13,226 bases of DNA from JBDTGE01 sp050742975 (lineage in GTDB: Bacteria; Actinomycetota; Actinomycetes; Mycobacteriales; Jatrophihabitantaceae): contig JBOGDQ010000105.1 of the NCBI GenBank assembly GCA_050742975.1, forward strand, positions 1 through 13,226, read 5' to 3'. A program made the position numbers and the translations under genes. The notes beneath the pieces are model-generated. The model saw only the letters and a list, made by a program, of their open reading frames with translations. It did no database searches and had not been told where the DNA came from. Positions 1 to 7,485 of this stretch are shown here, in pieces (within the stretch, counting starts at the first letter, position 1; each line of letters starts with the position of its first letter).

Positions 1-36
1 GTCCAGGAGGGGTGCTGACACGGCGATCGGCACCGC

Positions 37-678
37 CTAGGGATGTTCGCCGGTGACGATGAAGACGGTCCGGCGCGCCATCGAGACCGCATGGTCGGCG
101 TAGCGCTCGTAGTACCGCCCGAGCAGCGTCATGTCGATCGCCGCCTCGGTGCCGCGCGCCCAGTTGGCCGACAGGACGAGGGTGAACAGCTTGCGCCGCA
201 AGGCATCCATCGAGTCGTCCTCGGCCTCGATCGCCTGGGCCAGTGCCACGTCCCGCCCGTCGACGACATCGGCGACCTTGGTGACCAGGGAGAGCGCGAC
301 CTCGGCCATCTGCGAGATCACGTCCTTCGCCTCCGGCGGTACCGCGCGCTCGGGATAGCGGAGCCGGGCGATCTTCGCGATGTGGATCGCCAGGTCACCC
401 ATCCGTTCGAGGTCGGACGCCAGGTGGATCGTGCTGATCACGACGCGGAGGTCGGTCGCCACCGGCTGCTGCTGGGCCAGAAGCTGGAAGCAGCGATCCT
501 CCAGCTCGGTCCGCATCGCGTCGACCCTGCTGTCGTCGGCCATCACCTGCTCGGCGAGCACGAGGTCCGCGTCGAGCAGCGCCTGGGACGCCTGCTCCAT
601 CGCCACCGTGATGGACCTGGTCATCGTCAGGACGCGCTTGCCGACCTCGTCCAGTTCGTCGTGGTAGATGTCCCGCAT
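37..678 (-). CDS. phoU: PhoU phosphate-signalling protein
   Basis: PhoU is a cytoplasmic helical-bundle protein that links the PstSCAB transporter to the phosphate-sensing two-component system and represses the Pho response when phosphate is plentiful. The 213-residue product has the usual family length and is built of two similar three-helix halves. Each half carries the metal-binding family signature: SDLERMGD at about residues 88-95 and YYERYADHA at 189-197. The ATG start is preceded by a GAGAGG Shine-Dalgarno. It is the last gene of the pst operon, 57 nt downstream of pstB on the same strand, which fits co-transcription and control by the PHO box ahead of pstS. Mycobacterial relatives are called PhoY. 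No defects are seen. Identification is firm from motifs and context. Confidence 0.95.
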   Translation of the reverse strand: MRDIYHDELDEVGKRVLTMTRSITVAMEQASQALLDADLVLAEQVMADDSRVDAMRTELEDRCFQLLAQQQPVATDLRVVISTIHLASDLERMGDLAIHIAKIARLRYPERAVPPEAKDVISQMAEVALSLVTKVADVVDGRDVALAQAIEAEDDSMDALRRKLFTLVLSANWARGTEAAIDMTLLGRYYERYADHAVSMARRTVFIVTGEHP

Positions 679-735
679 CGCGTGCCTCTCGGTTCCGTGT
701 TCGTGTGGGGTTCGGGGGTCGGGCGGTCTCGCGGC

Positions 736-1515
736 TCAGCCGAAGCGGCCGGAGATGTAGTCCTCGGTGCGCTTGTCGCTCGGGTTGGAGAAGATCTTCT
801 GGGTGTTGTCCATCTCGACGAGCTGGCCCGGCTTGCCGATGCCGGCCAGGTTGAAGAACCCGGTCCGCTCGGAGACCCGCGCAGCCTGCTGCATGTTGTG
901 GGTGACGATGACGATCGTGTACTTCTCCTTGAGCTCCTGGATCAGGTCCTCGATCGCCAGCGTCGAGATCGGGTCCAGCGCGGAGCACGGCTCGTCCATC
1001 AGCAGCACCTGCGGCTCGACCGCGATCGCGCGCGCGATGCACAACCGCTGTTGCTGACCGCCCGAGAGTCCCGCGCCCGGCTTGTTCAGCCGGCTCTTCA
1101 CCTCTTCCCAGAGGTTCGCCGCGCGCAGCGAACGCTCGACGATCGGGTCGAGTTCGGCCCGCCTCATCCGGCCGTTCTGCAGCTTCAGCCCGGCCGCCAC
1201 GTTGTCGTAGACCGACATCGTCGGGAACGGGTTCGGCCGCTGGAACACCATCCCGATCGTGCGGCGGACGTCGACCGGGTCGATCCGGTTGTCGTAGATG
1301 TCCTCGCCGTCGAGCATCACGTTGCCCTCGACGCGGGCGCCGGCGATCACCTCGTGCATCCGGTTCAGTGTGCGCAGGACGGTCGACTTGCCACACCCGG
1401 ACGGGCCGATGAACGCCGTCACCGAGCGCGGCGCGATCGTGAGGTTGACGTCGCTGACCGCGAGGAACTTGCCGTAGTAGATGTTGAGGTCCTTCGCGTC
1501 GATGCGCTTGGCCAT
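736..1515 (-). CDS. pstB: Phosphate ABC transporter ATP-binding protein PstB
   Basis: This is the ATPase subunit that drives phosphate import through the PstC-PstA channel at the inner face of the membrane. The 259-residue protein has every ABC motif: Walker A GPSGCGKST at 37-45, Q-loop FQRPNPFP at about 91-98, signature LSGGQQQR at 150-157, Walker B VLLMDEP at 170-176 and the H-loop histidine at 206. The QRPNPFP and DEPCSALDP stretches are typical of PstB rather than other ABC ATPases. The start ATG lies 9 nt after the pstA stop, and its Shine-Dalgarno (TAGGAG) overlaps that stop codon, so translation is probably coupled to pstA. The M. tuberculosis counterpart at this locus is called PhoT. 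Confidence 0.96.
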   Translation of the reverse strand: MAKRIDAKDLNIYYGKFLAVSDVNLTIAPRSVTAFIGPSGCGKSTVLRTLNRMHEVIAGARVEGNVMLDGEDIYDNRIDPVDVRRTIGMVFQRPNPFPTMSVYDNVAAGLKLQNGRMRRAELDPIVERSLRAANLWEEVKSRLNKPGAGLSGGQQQRLCIARAIAVEPQVLLMDEPCSALDPISTLAIEDLIQELKEKYTIVIVTHNMQQAARVSERTGFFNLAGIGKPGQLVEMDNTQKIFSNPSDKRTEDYISGRFG

Positions 1516-1524
1516 CGTGGACTC

Positions 1525-2475
1525 CTAGTCGGTGACCTGGTTGAACCGCCCGATGAACCGGGCGATGAAGTTGAGCGCCAGGACGATGACGATCAGCGTC
1601 AAGGCGGTGCCCCACATCCGGTCCGGGGCGTAGTTGGCGACGGCACCGGCGATCCGCTCACCGTTGGGGCCGAGGTGGTAGGAACCCGAGCCGGTTGCGT
1701 GGTTGAGGTTCGTGAACTGGTCGTTGATCATCGTGGGCAACGAGCCCTGGAAACCCTTGAACAGGCTGGTGTTCGTGTCGCCGGAGTACCCGACCAGGAT
1801 CAGCAGCGGCGCCGTCTCGCCGGCCACCCGGGCGATGCCGAGGACCACTCCCGTGACCAGGCCCGTGAACGCGGTCGGCAGGACGACCTTGACGATGGTC
1901 TTCCACTTGGGCACGCCGAGCGCGTAGGACGCCTCGCGCAACTCGTTCGGGACGAGTTTGAGCATCTCCTCGGTGGTCCGGACGACGACCGGGATCATCA
2001 GGATGACCAGGGCGAGGGAGACCAGCCAGCCAGCCCGGTTCTGGCCCAGCGTCGAGACGAACAACGCGTAGATGAACAGCGCCGCGACCATCGACGGGAT
2101 GCCGGTCATGATGTCGACCATGAACGTGGTCACGCGCGCCATGGGCCCGCGCCCGTACTCGACCAGGTAGATGCCGACGAGCACCGCGACGGGCACCGAG
2201 ATCACCGTGCACAGCGCGACCTGCTCCAGCGTGCCGACGATGGCGTGCAGCGCGCCGCCGCCCGCGTCCGTGTAGGTTTTGTTGCGCTGCGACTCGGTCC
2301 ACCACGAGCTCTTGACGATCACATGGACGCCCTTGCTGATCACCGTCCAGAGCAACCAGACCAGCGGGATCAGTGCGACGAGGAACGACCCTGTCACCAG
2401 GACCGTCGCCGCCGAGTTCTTCACCTTGCGCGAGCCGGCGGCGCTCGCGAAGGTCGGGGCTGCTGCGACGCTCAC
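1525..2475 (-). CDS. pstA: Phosphate ABC transporter permease PstA
   Basis: This is one of the two membrane subunits of the high-affinity phosphate importer. The 316-residue protein shows six hydrophobic segments, at about residues 22-49, 84-106, 117-142, 150-172, 200-230 and 280-305. The cytoplasmic coupling (EAA) loop between segments 4 and 5 (ELREASYALGVPKWKT, then PTA) docks on PstB. I chose the GTG at 2475 because it overlaps the pstC stop as GTGA, a common coupled-translation arrangement, and because it puts a short alanine-rich cytoplasmic tail before the first membrane span. The same reading frame runs further upstream only as antisense or out-of-frame sequence inside pstC. Confidence 0.94.
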   Translation of the reverse strand: MSVAAAPTFASAAGSRKVKNSAATVLVTGSFLVALIPLVWLLWTVISKGVHVIVKSSWWTESQRNKTYTDAGGGALHAIVGTLEQVALCTVISVPVAVLVGIYLVEYGRGPMARVTTFMVDIMTGIPSMVAALFIYALFVSTLGQNRAGWLVSLALVILMIPVVVRTTEEMLKLVPNELREASYALGVPKWKTIVKVVLPTAFTGLVTGVVLGIARVAGETAPLLILVGYSGDTNTSLFKGFQGSLPTMINDQFTNLNHATGSGSYHLGPNGERIAGAVANYAPDRMWGTALTLIVIVLALNFIARFIGRFNQVTD

Positions 2476-3599
2476 GCGAAGTCCTTCCGGCGACCGACGA
2501 TCCAGCGGGCCGCGACGTTGACGACGAAGGTGAGGACGAACAGCACGAGCCCGGCCGCGATGAACGCACCGGTCGACGCCGGGCTGTTGAACTCGCTCGC
2601 GCCGCCGGCGATCTTGGACGCGATCGTCTCGCCACCGCTGAAGAACGACACCGAGAACGTGCTGACCTTCGACAGGATCAGGTAGACGGCGATCGTCTCG
2701 CCGAGTGCGCGCCCGAGGCCGAGCATCGCCCCGCTGACGACACCGGGCCTGCCGTACGGCAGGACCGCGAGCCGGATCATCTCCCACCGCGTCGAACCGA
2801 GAGCCCAGGCGGCTTCGATGTTGGCTCGCGGGGTGCGGGCGAAGACGTCCCGGCTGATCGCCGTGATGATGGGCAGGATCATGACCGCGAGGACCACGCC
2901 ACCGTCGAAGAGCGTCCCGGTCTTGAGGCCTTGATCGGTGAACAGCGGTATCGCGCCGAGGTGGTTCAGGGTGCGCTGGACGCCCTCCAGGTGCGGCGAC
3001 AGGACGCTGAATCCCCAGATGCCGTAGATGATCGACGGGATCGCCGCGAGCAGGTCGATCACGTACGCGACCGGGCGCGCGATCCGTTTCGGCGCGTACT
3101 GCGTGATGAACAGGGCGATCCCGATCGAGATCGGCACCGCGATCACGAGGGCGACCAGGGAGATCATCACCGTCGTGTAGAGCAGCGGCGCGACGCCGAA
3201 GCGCAGGTCGCCCGGTGTTGGCGCCCACTGGGTCGAGGTCAGGAAGTTGACCTTGTCGTCCAGGATCGAGGACATCGACTTGACGATCAGGAAGACCGCG
3301 ACCAGGACGACGACGGCGATGACGAAGGCCGATGCCCCCGAGGTGAGGCAGGCGAAGACCCGGTCTCCTATGCGGGTCCGGCCGCTCGACCGGCCCAGCC
3401 CGGTCGAGCCGGCACCGGGAGCCGGTGGTGCGTCGGTCGAGGAGTCGATGCTCAGTGGCTCGGCCGGGCAGACGTGCGCCGGGTCCTCGTGCGCACCGGT
3501 GGGTTCAGACCCGGTCCCGAGACCTGCGTCGTCCTCGAGACCGTCCTCGAGACCTCCGGCGTCGAAGGAGATGACCGGATCGTGCCCCTGCTCGATCAC
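2472..3599 (-). CDS. pstC: Phosphate ABC transporter permease PstC with long acidic N-terminal tail
   Basis: This is the second channel subunit of the phosphate importer and pairs with PstA. The 375-residue protein has six predicted spans; the first is at about 88-108. The permease coupling loop reads NIEAAWALGSTRWEMIRLA, followed by LPYGRPG and a GRALGETIAVYLI span typical of PstC. Before the first span lie about 85 residues that are acidic, Pro/Gly/Ser-rich and probably disordered. They include a GLED-GLED repeat encoded by an exact 12-bp tandem repeat (3530-3541, 3542-3553). The GTG start at 3599, 16 nt after the pstS stop with a GGGTAGG-like ribosome site, is the best available, but a start nearer the first span cannot be excluded. 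It ends in a 4-nt overlap with pstA. Confidence 0.92.
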   Translation of the reverse strand: MIEQGHDPVISFDAGGLEDGLEDDAGLGTGSEPTGAHEDPAHVCPAEPLSIDSSTDAPPAPGAGSTGLGRSSGRTRIGDRVFACLTSGASAFVIAVVVLVAVFLIVKSMSSILDDKVNFLTSTQWAPTPGDLRFGVAPLLYTTVMISLVALVIAVPISIGIALFITQYAPKRIARPVAYVIDLLAAIPSIIYGIWGFSVLSPHLEGVQRTLNHLGAIPLFTDQGLKTGTLFDGGVVLAVMILPIITAISRDVFARTPRANIEAAWALGSTRWEMIRLAVLPYGRPGVVSGAMLGLGRALGETIAVYLILSKVSTFSVSFFSGGETIASKIAGGASEFNSPASTGAFIAAGLVLFVLTFVVNVAARWIVGRRKDFA

Positions 3600-3615
3600 G
3601 GCCTACCCGGCGTGA

Positions 3616-4755
3616 TCAACTGATCGTGGCGATCGACGCTTGGACCTTGGTCTGCAGCGCGGCCGGCAGCGGGGCGTACCCGAGCTGGGCGAGGCCGGAC
3701 TGCCCGCCGCTTACCGCGTAGTCCAGGAAGTTCTTGACGAACGTCCCGGTGGCCGGGTCGCTGTAATGGGTGCAGGCGAGCTCGTACGTGACCAGGATGA
3801 TCGGGTACGCGCCCGCGGCCTTGGTGGCGTAGTCGAGCTTTAGCGTGAGGTCGTCGCCGGTGCCGGTGATCTTGGCCGCCTCGGCCGCCGTGCTGGCAGT
3901 GTCCTTGGTCAGCTCGACCGCACCGCCACCGTTGTCGATCCACGCGGTCTGCAACCCGCTGCTGACGGCGAAGGAGAACTCGTCGTAGCCGATGGAACCA
4001 TCGGTCGCGGCGAGCGCCGCCGAGACGCCCTGCGACTTGGCCTTGCCCTGACCGGCGAACCCGGCCTTCGAGGAGTCCTTGTCGGGCGTGGAGGTGAACA
4101 CGCTCGGCGCGGTGGCGGCGAGGTAGCGCTCGAAGTTCTGGGTGGTGCCGGACGAGTCGGACCGGTAGAACACCGAGATCTTGGTGGCCGGCAGCGTCAC
4201 GCCGGGGTTGAGCGCGGTGACGGCCGGGTCGTTCCAGGTGGTGATCTTGCCGAGGAAGATATTGGCCGTCACGTCGCCGTTCAGGATGAGCTTGCTGACG
4301 CCCTTGAGCTTGTAGGCGATCGCGATCGGGCCCACCACCATGGGCAGGTCGAGCGGGGTACTGCCGCAGCGCTTCTGGGCCGCGGCGACCTCACCCCTGG
4401 TCGGGTCGAGCGCCGAGTCCGAGCCGGCGAAGTCGACCTTGCCCGCGGTGAACTCGCTGACGCCGGCGCCCGATCCGGTCGGGTTGTAGTTGACCGTCGC
4501 GCCGGAGCACGCGCTCTGATAGTCCTTGATCCACTGGTTGATCGCGTTGGTCTGCGCGGTCGAACCCTCCGCGTTCAGCGTGCCCGTGGAGCAGGCCGGA
4601 TCGCCGGCGCCGGGCGAGTTGCTGCCCGCGCCTGTGCCGGTACTGGTCCGGGTGGGGGGCGGGTTGGCACCGCCGCTTGCGCTCCTGCTGCACGCAGCCA
4701 GGGCGAGTGCGGCCACGATCAGTACCGCCGCGACTGCGGTCCCGTTGAGCTTCAC
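3616..4755 (-). CDS. pstS: Phosphate-binding lipoprotein PstS
   Basis: This is the extracytoplasmic phosphate receptor that delivers phosphate to PstC-PstA. The 379-residue precursor starts with a lipoprotein signal: a basic start, a hydrophobic stretch at about residues 7-20 and a lipobox ending in the acylated Cys22 (ALAAC). A Thr/Ser/Pro/Gly-rich linker of about 30 residues follows. The phosphate-contacting loops of the PstS family are visible: GSTAQ at 64-68, PTGSGAG at 92-98, GSDSAL at 111-116 and a later SSGTTQNFERYL. The start is GTG with a GAAGGGAAG ribosome site 6 nt upstream. It is the first gene of the operon, with a PHO box and a -10 hexamer directly upstream, so it should be strongly induced by phosphate starvation. 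Confidence 0.96.
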   Translation of the reverse strand: MKLNGTAVAAVLIVAALALAACSRSASGGANPPPTRTSTGTGAGSNSPGAGDPACSTGTLNAEGSTAQTNAINQWIKDYQSACSGATVNYNPTGSGAGVSEFTAGKVDFAGSDSALDPTRGEVAAAQKRCGSTPLDLPMVVGPIAIAYKLKGVSKLILNGDVTANIFLGKITTWNDPAVTALNPGVTLPATKISVFYRSDSSGTTQNFERYLAATAPSVFTSTPDKDSSKAGFAGQGKAKSQGVSAALAATDGSIGYDEFSFAVSSGLQTAWIDNGGGAVELTKDTASTAAEAAKITGTGDDLTLKLDYATKAAGAYPIILVTYELACTHYSDPATGTFVKNFLDYAVSGGQSGLAQLGYAPLPAALQTKVQASIATIS

Positions 4756-4804
4756 GTTGGACTTCCCTTCGTCCTTGACCTGTCGAATCTCTTCCTCAGG
4801 CCGG

Positions 4805-4810
4805 ACGTTA
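4805..4810 (-). promoter_or_regulatory. Candidate -10 hexamer of the pst operon
   Basis: On the minus strand this reads TAACGT, a TANNNT-type actinobacterial -10. It lies about 28 bp downstream of the PHO-box repeats and about 50 bp upstream of the pstS GTG. That predicts a leader of roughly 40 nt carrying the GAAGGGAAG ribosome site. No good -35 is seen, as expected for an activator-dependent promoter in which PhoP takes over the -35 role. This is inferred from spacing only. Confidence 0.5.
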
Positions 4811-4838
4811 GGAGCGGGAAGTGGCGCGACGGGTGGTC

Positions 4839-4860
4839 CCGGATGAACCGTGGATGAACC
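4839..4860 (-). promoter_or_regulatory. PHO box (PhoP operator) upstream of pstS
   Basis: On the minus strand two adjacent 11-bp direct repeats read GGTTCATCCAC and GGTTCATCCGG, identical at 9 of 11 positions. Actinobacterial PHO boxes are 11-bp direct repeats built around GTTCA(C/T)CC and bound by the response regulator PhoP. A third, weaker unit (GACCACCCGTC) follows directly downstream. The site sits 83 bp upstream of the pstS start and just beyond the mshD stop codon, so it clearly serves the pst operon. Sequence and position agree, so the call is strong without experimental support. Confidence 0.85.
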
Positions 4861-4864
4861 GCTG

Positions 4865-5734
4865 CTATCGCTGCGGGGCCAGCCACTGGGCGTCGACGTC
4901 GTACCGGCCGAAGCCGAACCGCTCGTACAGCCGCATCGCCGGCTCGTTGGACTCGTCGACGTAGAGCAGCGCCTGGGGGCAGCCGCGATCGGCGAGGTAG
5001 CGCAGCCCGGCAGTCAGCAGGGCGGCGCCGAGCCGAAGGCCCTGCGCGGCCGGCGCCACGCCGAGGACGTACACCTCGCCCGACCCGTCCGGATGCACCT
5101 TGGTCCAGTGGAAGCCGACGAGCTGATCCTCGCGCCAGGCGAGCAGGAGTCCGGCCGCGTCGAACCACGACTCGGACTCGCGGGCGCTCAGGTCATCGAG
5201 CGTCCAGCGGCCCTGCTCGGCGTGCTCGGCGAACGCGGCGGCGTTGACCGCCAGCCAGGCCGCCTCGTCGACGCCGACGACGAACGGCCGGACCTGGACG
5301 TCCGGCGGCACAGGGATGTCGGGTACCGGCGCGGTGAGCGGCATCCGCAGCTGGTGCAGCACCCGCTCACGCCGGTAACCGCGCGCGGCGAGGGTTGTCG
5401 CGATCGGGCTGTTCTTGCCGTGCGTCCAGATCGTGAGCCCGCCGGCGGCAGCGGCCTCCACCTCGCCGACCAGCGCGTCGCCGAGGGGCGCGCGGACCGC
5501 GAACTCGGCCGCGCCGCCGTCGAGCTGCGCGTAGCCGGTCAGCGCACCGCCGGAGTGCATGCTCAGGTGAACCAGTTCCGGCCTGACCTCGGCCAGCTGG
5601 AGCAGCGTCTGGTCGTTCAGCGGCGGCGCGCCCGTCTCGGTCTCGATGGCCGCAGCCAGCGCGCGAACGTCGGACTGCAGCGACGGCGACAGCCGCTGGC
5701 GCCGCTCGACCGGCGTCATTCGGCCCGGCGTCAT
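4865..5734 (-). CDS. mshD: Mycothiol synthase MshD (cysteinyl-GlcN-Ins acetyltransferase)
   Basis: MshD uses acetyl-CoA to acetylate the cysteine amino group of Cys-GlcN-Ins, the last step of mycothiol synthesis in the cytoplasm. The 289-residue product shows the tandem-GNAT layout of the family. The N-terminal half (about 1-150) is a degenerate GNAT domain. The C-terminal half contains the acetyl-CoA pyrophosphate loop (VLGVAPAAQGLRLGAALL), followed by ALLYVDESNEPAMRLYERFGF, characteristic of MshD. The ATG at 5734 overlaps the glnR stop as ATGA. A second in-frame ATG lies at 5719, five codons later, because a 15-bp segment is tandemly duplicated here, so either could be used. The glnR-mshD order matches M. 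tuberculosis as I recall it. The stop codon lies just before the PHO box. Confidence 0.93.
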   Translation of the reverse strand: MTPGRMTPVERRQRLSPSLQSDVRALAAAIETETGAPPLNDQTLLQLAEVRPELVHLSMHSGGALTGYAQLDGGAAEFAVRAPLGDALVGEVEAAAAGGLTIWTHGKNSPIATTLAARGYRRERVLHQLRMPLTAPVPDIPVPPDVQVRPFVVGVDEAAWLAVNAAAFAEHAEQGRWTLDDLSARESESWFDAAGLLLAWREDQLVGFHWTKVHPDGSGEVYVLGVAPAAQGLRLGAALLTAGLRYLADRGCPQALLYVDESNEPAMRLYERFGFGRYDVDAQWLAPQR

Positions 5735-5740
5735 TCGGCC
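5711..5740. repeat. 15-bp exact tandem duplication across the glnR stop / mshD start
   Basis: The plus-strand unit CGGCGTCATTCGGCC occurs twice head to tail, at 5711-5725 and 5726-5740. Each copy contains the start codon of mshD, and the upstream copy also supplies the glnR stop (ATGA). The length is a multiple of three, so the reading frame of mshD is preserved and five residues are added (MTPGR before MTPVERR). Confidence 0.9.
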
Positions 5741-6474
5741 AGGCGGGACGCGTGCGGCGCGGCGGGCGCCGGCGCGCGCTCGGTGCTGTCGCGCCGGACG
5801 CCACCGTCTGCGGGCCGGACGAACTTGTAGCCGACGTTGCGGACGGTGCCGATCATCGCGTCGTGCTCGGTCCCGAGCTTCGCGCGCAGCCGGCGCACGT
5901 GCACGTCGACGGTCCGGGTGCCGCCGAAGTAGTCGTAGCCCCACACCTCCTGCACCAGATGCGCGCGGGTGAACACGCGGCCGGGGTGCTGGGCGAGGAA
6001 CTTGAGCAGCTCGAACTCCTTGTACGTCAGGTCCAGAGACACCCCGGACAGGCGTGCGGTGTAGGTCGTCTCGTCGATCGCCAGCTCGCCGATGTCGACC
6101 TGATCGGCCGCCGCCGCTGCCTCGGTCGCCTTGCCCTCGATCGCCAGGCGCAGGCGGGCATCGAGCTCGGCCGGCCCGGCGGTGTCCAGCACGAAGTCGT
6201 CGATGATCCACTCGGCGGAGACCGCAATCAGGCCACCCTCGGTGAGCACGGCCAGAACGGGCACGGTGAGCTCGATCGCCGCGAGCACCCGGGTGAACGT
6301 CCGCGCGGTCGCTAGCTCGCGCCGGGCGTCGACGAGGATGGCGTCGCCCGTGCTGCGGTCGACGAGCGCACCGGCGTCGAGCGGCAGCACGCTCACGCGG
6401 TGGGCCAGCAGACCGAGCGCCGGCAGGACCTCGGCCGTCGGCTGGCTGGCCGTCGTCAGCAGGAGCAGCTCCAC
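5731..6474 (-). CDS. glnR: GlnR-type orphan response regulator of nitrogen metabolism
   Basis: GlnR is the global nitrogen regulator of actinobacteria, an OmpR-family DNA-binding protein that works without a dedicated kinase. The 247-residue protein begins MELLLLT. Its receiver-like domain (about 1-120) carries the aspartate-pocket stretch ILVDARRELA, with Asp49, and the segment VLAVLTEGGLIAVSAEW. Its C-terminal winged-helix domain (about 135-230) contains LTYKEFELLKFLAQHPGRVF and GGTRTVDVHVRRLRAKLG, then a short tail. These blocks match M. tuberculosis GlnR closely as I remember it. The GTG start is chosen for its GGGAGG ribosome site 5 nt away and the conserved ELLLL beginning. It is co-transcribed with mshD, whose start overlaps the glnR stop. 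Confidence 0.92.
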   Translation of the reverse strand: MELLLLTTASQPTAEVLPALGLLAHRVSVLPLDAGALVDRSTGDAILVDARRELATARTFTRVLAAIELTVPVLAVLTEGGLIAVSAEWIIDDFVLDTAGPAELDARLRLAIEGKATEAAAAADQVDIGELAIDETTYTARLSGVSLDLTYKEFELLKFLAQHPGRVFTRAHLVQEVWGYDYFGGTRTVDVHVRRLRAKLGTEHDAMIGTVRNVGYKFVRPADGGVRRDSTERAPAPAAPHASRLAE

Positions 6475-6479
6475 GTGCG

Positions 6480-6492
6480 CCTCCCGGGGAGG
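6480..6492 (-). promoter_or_regulatory. Palindrome containing the glnR ribosome-binding site
   Basis: On the minus strand CCTCCC-C-GGGAGG is a perfect interrupted palindrome whose right arm is the glnR Shine-Dalgarno (GGGAGG, 5 nt from GTG). The loop would be a single base, so the innermost pairs would have to open, leaving about a 5-bp stem. It could dampen initiation or be chance in GC-rich DNA. Confidence 0.4.
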
Positions 6493-6535
6493 TTTGGGTG
6501 GGCGGCGCTGCCCGGGACGGAAAGTGTGTGCCAGC

Positions 6536-6541
6536 AGAATA
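6536..6541 (-). promoter_or_regulatory. Candidate -10 hexamer for glnR
   Basis: On the minus strand this reads TATTCT, a good -10 element in an otherwise GC-rich 102-bp region between the divergent glnR and membrane-protein genes. It predicts a leader of about 55 nt for glnR. No convincing -35 is seen at 16-18 bp. No clear promoter could be assigned for the plus-strand gene in the same region. Confidence 0.45.
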
Positions 6542-6576
6542 CCTGCCGTGCCCGCTCGGCCTTGACGTCTGGGACG

Positions 6577-7458
6577 ATGGCTGACGTGACCGACCTCGAC
6601 ACCACCGGGGGCTCCGCGCACCCGGACGAGGTGGAGCTGAACCACACCGGCTCGCTGGCCGTCGCCGTCCTGGTCGGCCTGGCCGTCGCCCTCGCGGCGC
6701 GCCTGGGTGCCACGGCTCTGCTGGTCGCCCTCGCCGCGGTGCAGGCGCTGCTGGCGTTCGCCTGGGTGTTCGGGACGAGGCTGCCCGGTCGCAAGGGTGC
6801 ACTCGTGGTCGCGGCGCTCGCTGCGGCCGGTGCGGACGTCGCGGTCTCGGTCTGGCCGCACGGCCGCCTGGGCACATTGCTCGCCGTGCTCGGCCTGGCC
6901 GTGCCCGCGATGTTCATCCATCAACTCGGCCGGGGCGCCGCGCGGGTGCGGGTGGTCGAATCGCTCGGCGGGATAGGGCTGCTGGTGCTGGCCGAGGTCG
7001 CACTGCCGTCGCTGCTGCAGCTGCGGCACGAGTTCGGCGCGAACGGCGGCCATGTCGCTGCCGGGGTGGTCGCCGCGGCGGCCGGGGCCCTCGTCGTGGG
7101 TTACCTCGTCGACCTGCTCGCGCCGACGCCCCGCTTCGACCCGGAGGTGCCGCGCGGCCTGCTCGCCGTCCTGGCCTCGGCCGGGCTGGGTGGCTCGCTC
7201 GGCTACCTGCTGCTGCAGTCGGACCGCTTCACAGACTTCATCGACGGGCGGGGCGCCTTCATCGGAGCGTCGGTGGGCGCGCTCGTCGCACTGTTCGCCG
7301 TCTGCGTCGCGTTCATCGAGCACAACGTGCCGATGCCCGATGACTCCTCGCGCGGAGCGGGTTTCGCCCGCCGGATCAGGCCGGTCCTCGGCGTCGTCAT
7401 GCCGCTGAGCCTGCTCGCGCCGGTCGCGTTCCTGCTGTGCCTGGCCATCCGTGCGTGA
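6577..7458 (+). CDS. Conserved actinobacterial polytopic membrane protein of unknown function
   Basis: The 293-residue protein opens with a polar, acidic tail of about 25 residues and then has about eight or nine hydrophobic segments spread to the C-terminus. These include VAVLVGLAVALAAR, KGALVVAALAAAGADVAV, LGTLLAVLGLAVPAMFI, GVVAAAAGALVVGYLVDLL and GVVMPLSLLAPVAFLLCLAI. I see no catalytic or transport signature. Membrane proteins of similar make-up sit beside glnR in other actinobacteria, as far as I recall, but their role is unknown. It diverges from glnR and is followed after 27 nt by an LmeA-like gene, suggesting an operon and perhaps an envelope-related role. The ATG has only a weak GGGA ribosome site. 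Confidence 0.8.
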   Translation: MADVTDLDTTGGSAHPDEVELNHTGSLAVAVLVGLAVALAARLGATALLVALAAVQALLAFAWVFGTRLPGRKGALVVAALAAAGADVAVSVWPHGRLGTLLAVLGLAVPAMFIHQLGRGAARVRVVESLGGIGLLVLAEVALPSLLQLRHEFGANGGHVAAGVVAAAAGALVVGYLVDLLAPTPRFDPEVPRGLLAVLASAGLGGSLGYLLLQSDRFTDFIDGRGAFIGASVGALVALFAVCVAFIEHNVPMPDDSSRGAGFARRIRPVLGVVMPLSLLAPVAFLLCLAIRA

Positions 7459-7485
7459 TCCGACGACCGTCCCGGACGCGCCACC

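Noticed and set aside
1..36. Possible end of another gene at the left edge
   Set aside because: Only 36 bases precede the phoU stop, and no motif, terminator or frame can be supported there.
43..2685. Very long open frame (880 codons) on the plus strand opposite phoU, pstB and pstA
   Set aside because: It is an antisense shadow of high-GC coding sequence. Its composition is dominated by Arg, Asp, His and Val without domain motifs, and the minus-strand genes are unambiguous.
6562..6567. TTGACG as a -35 element for the membrane-protein gene at 6577
   Set aside because: The matching -10 would fall inside the coding sequence, about 17 bp downstream, after the ATG.
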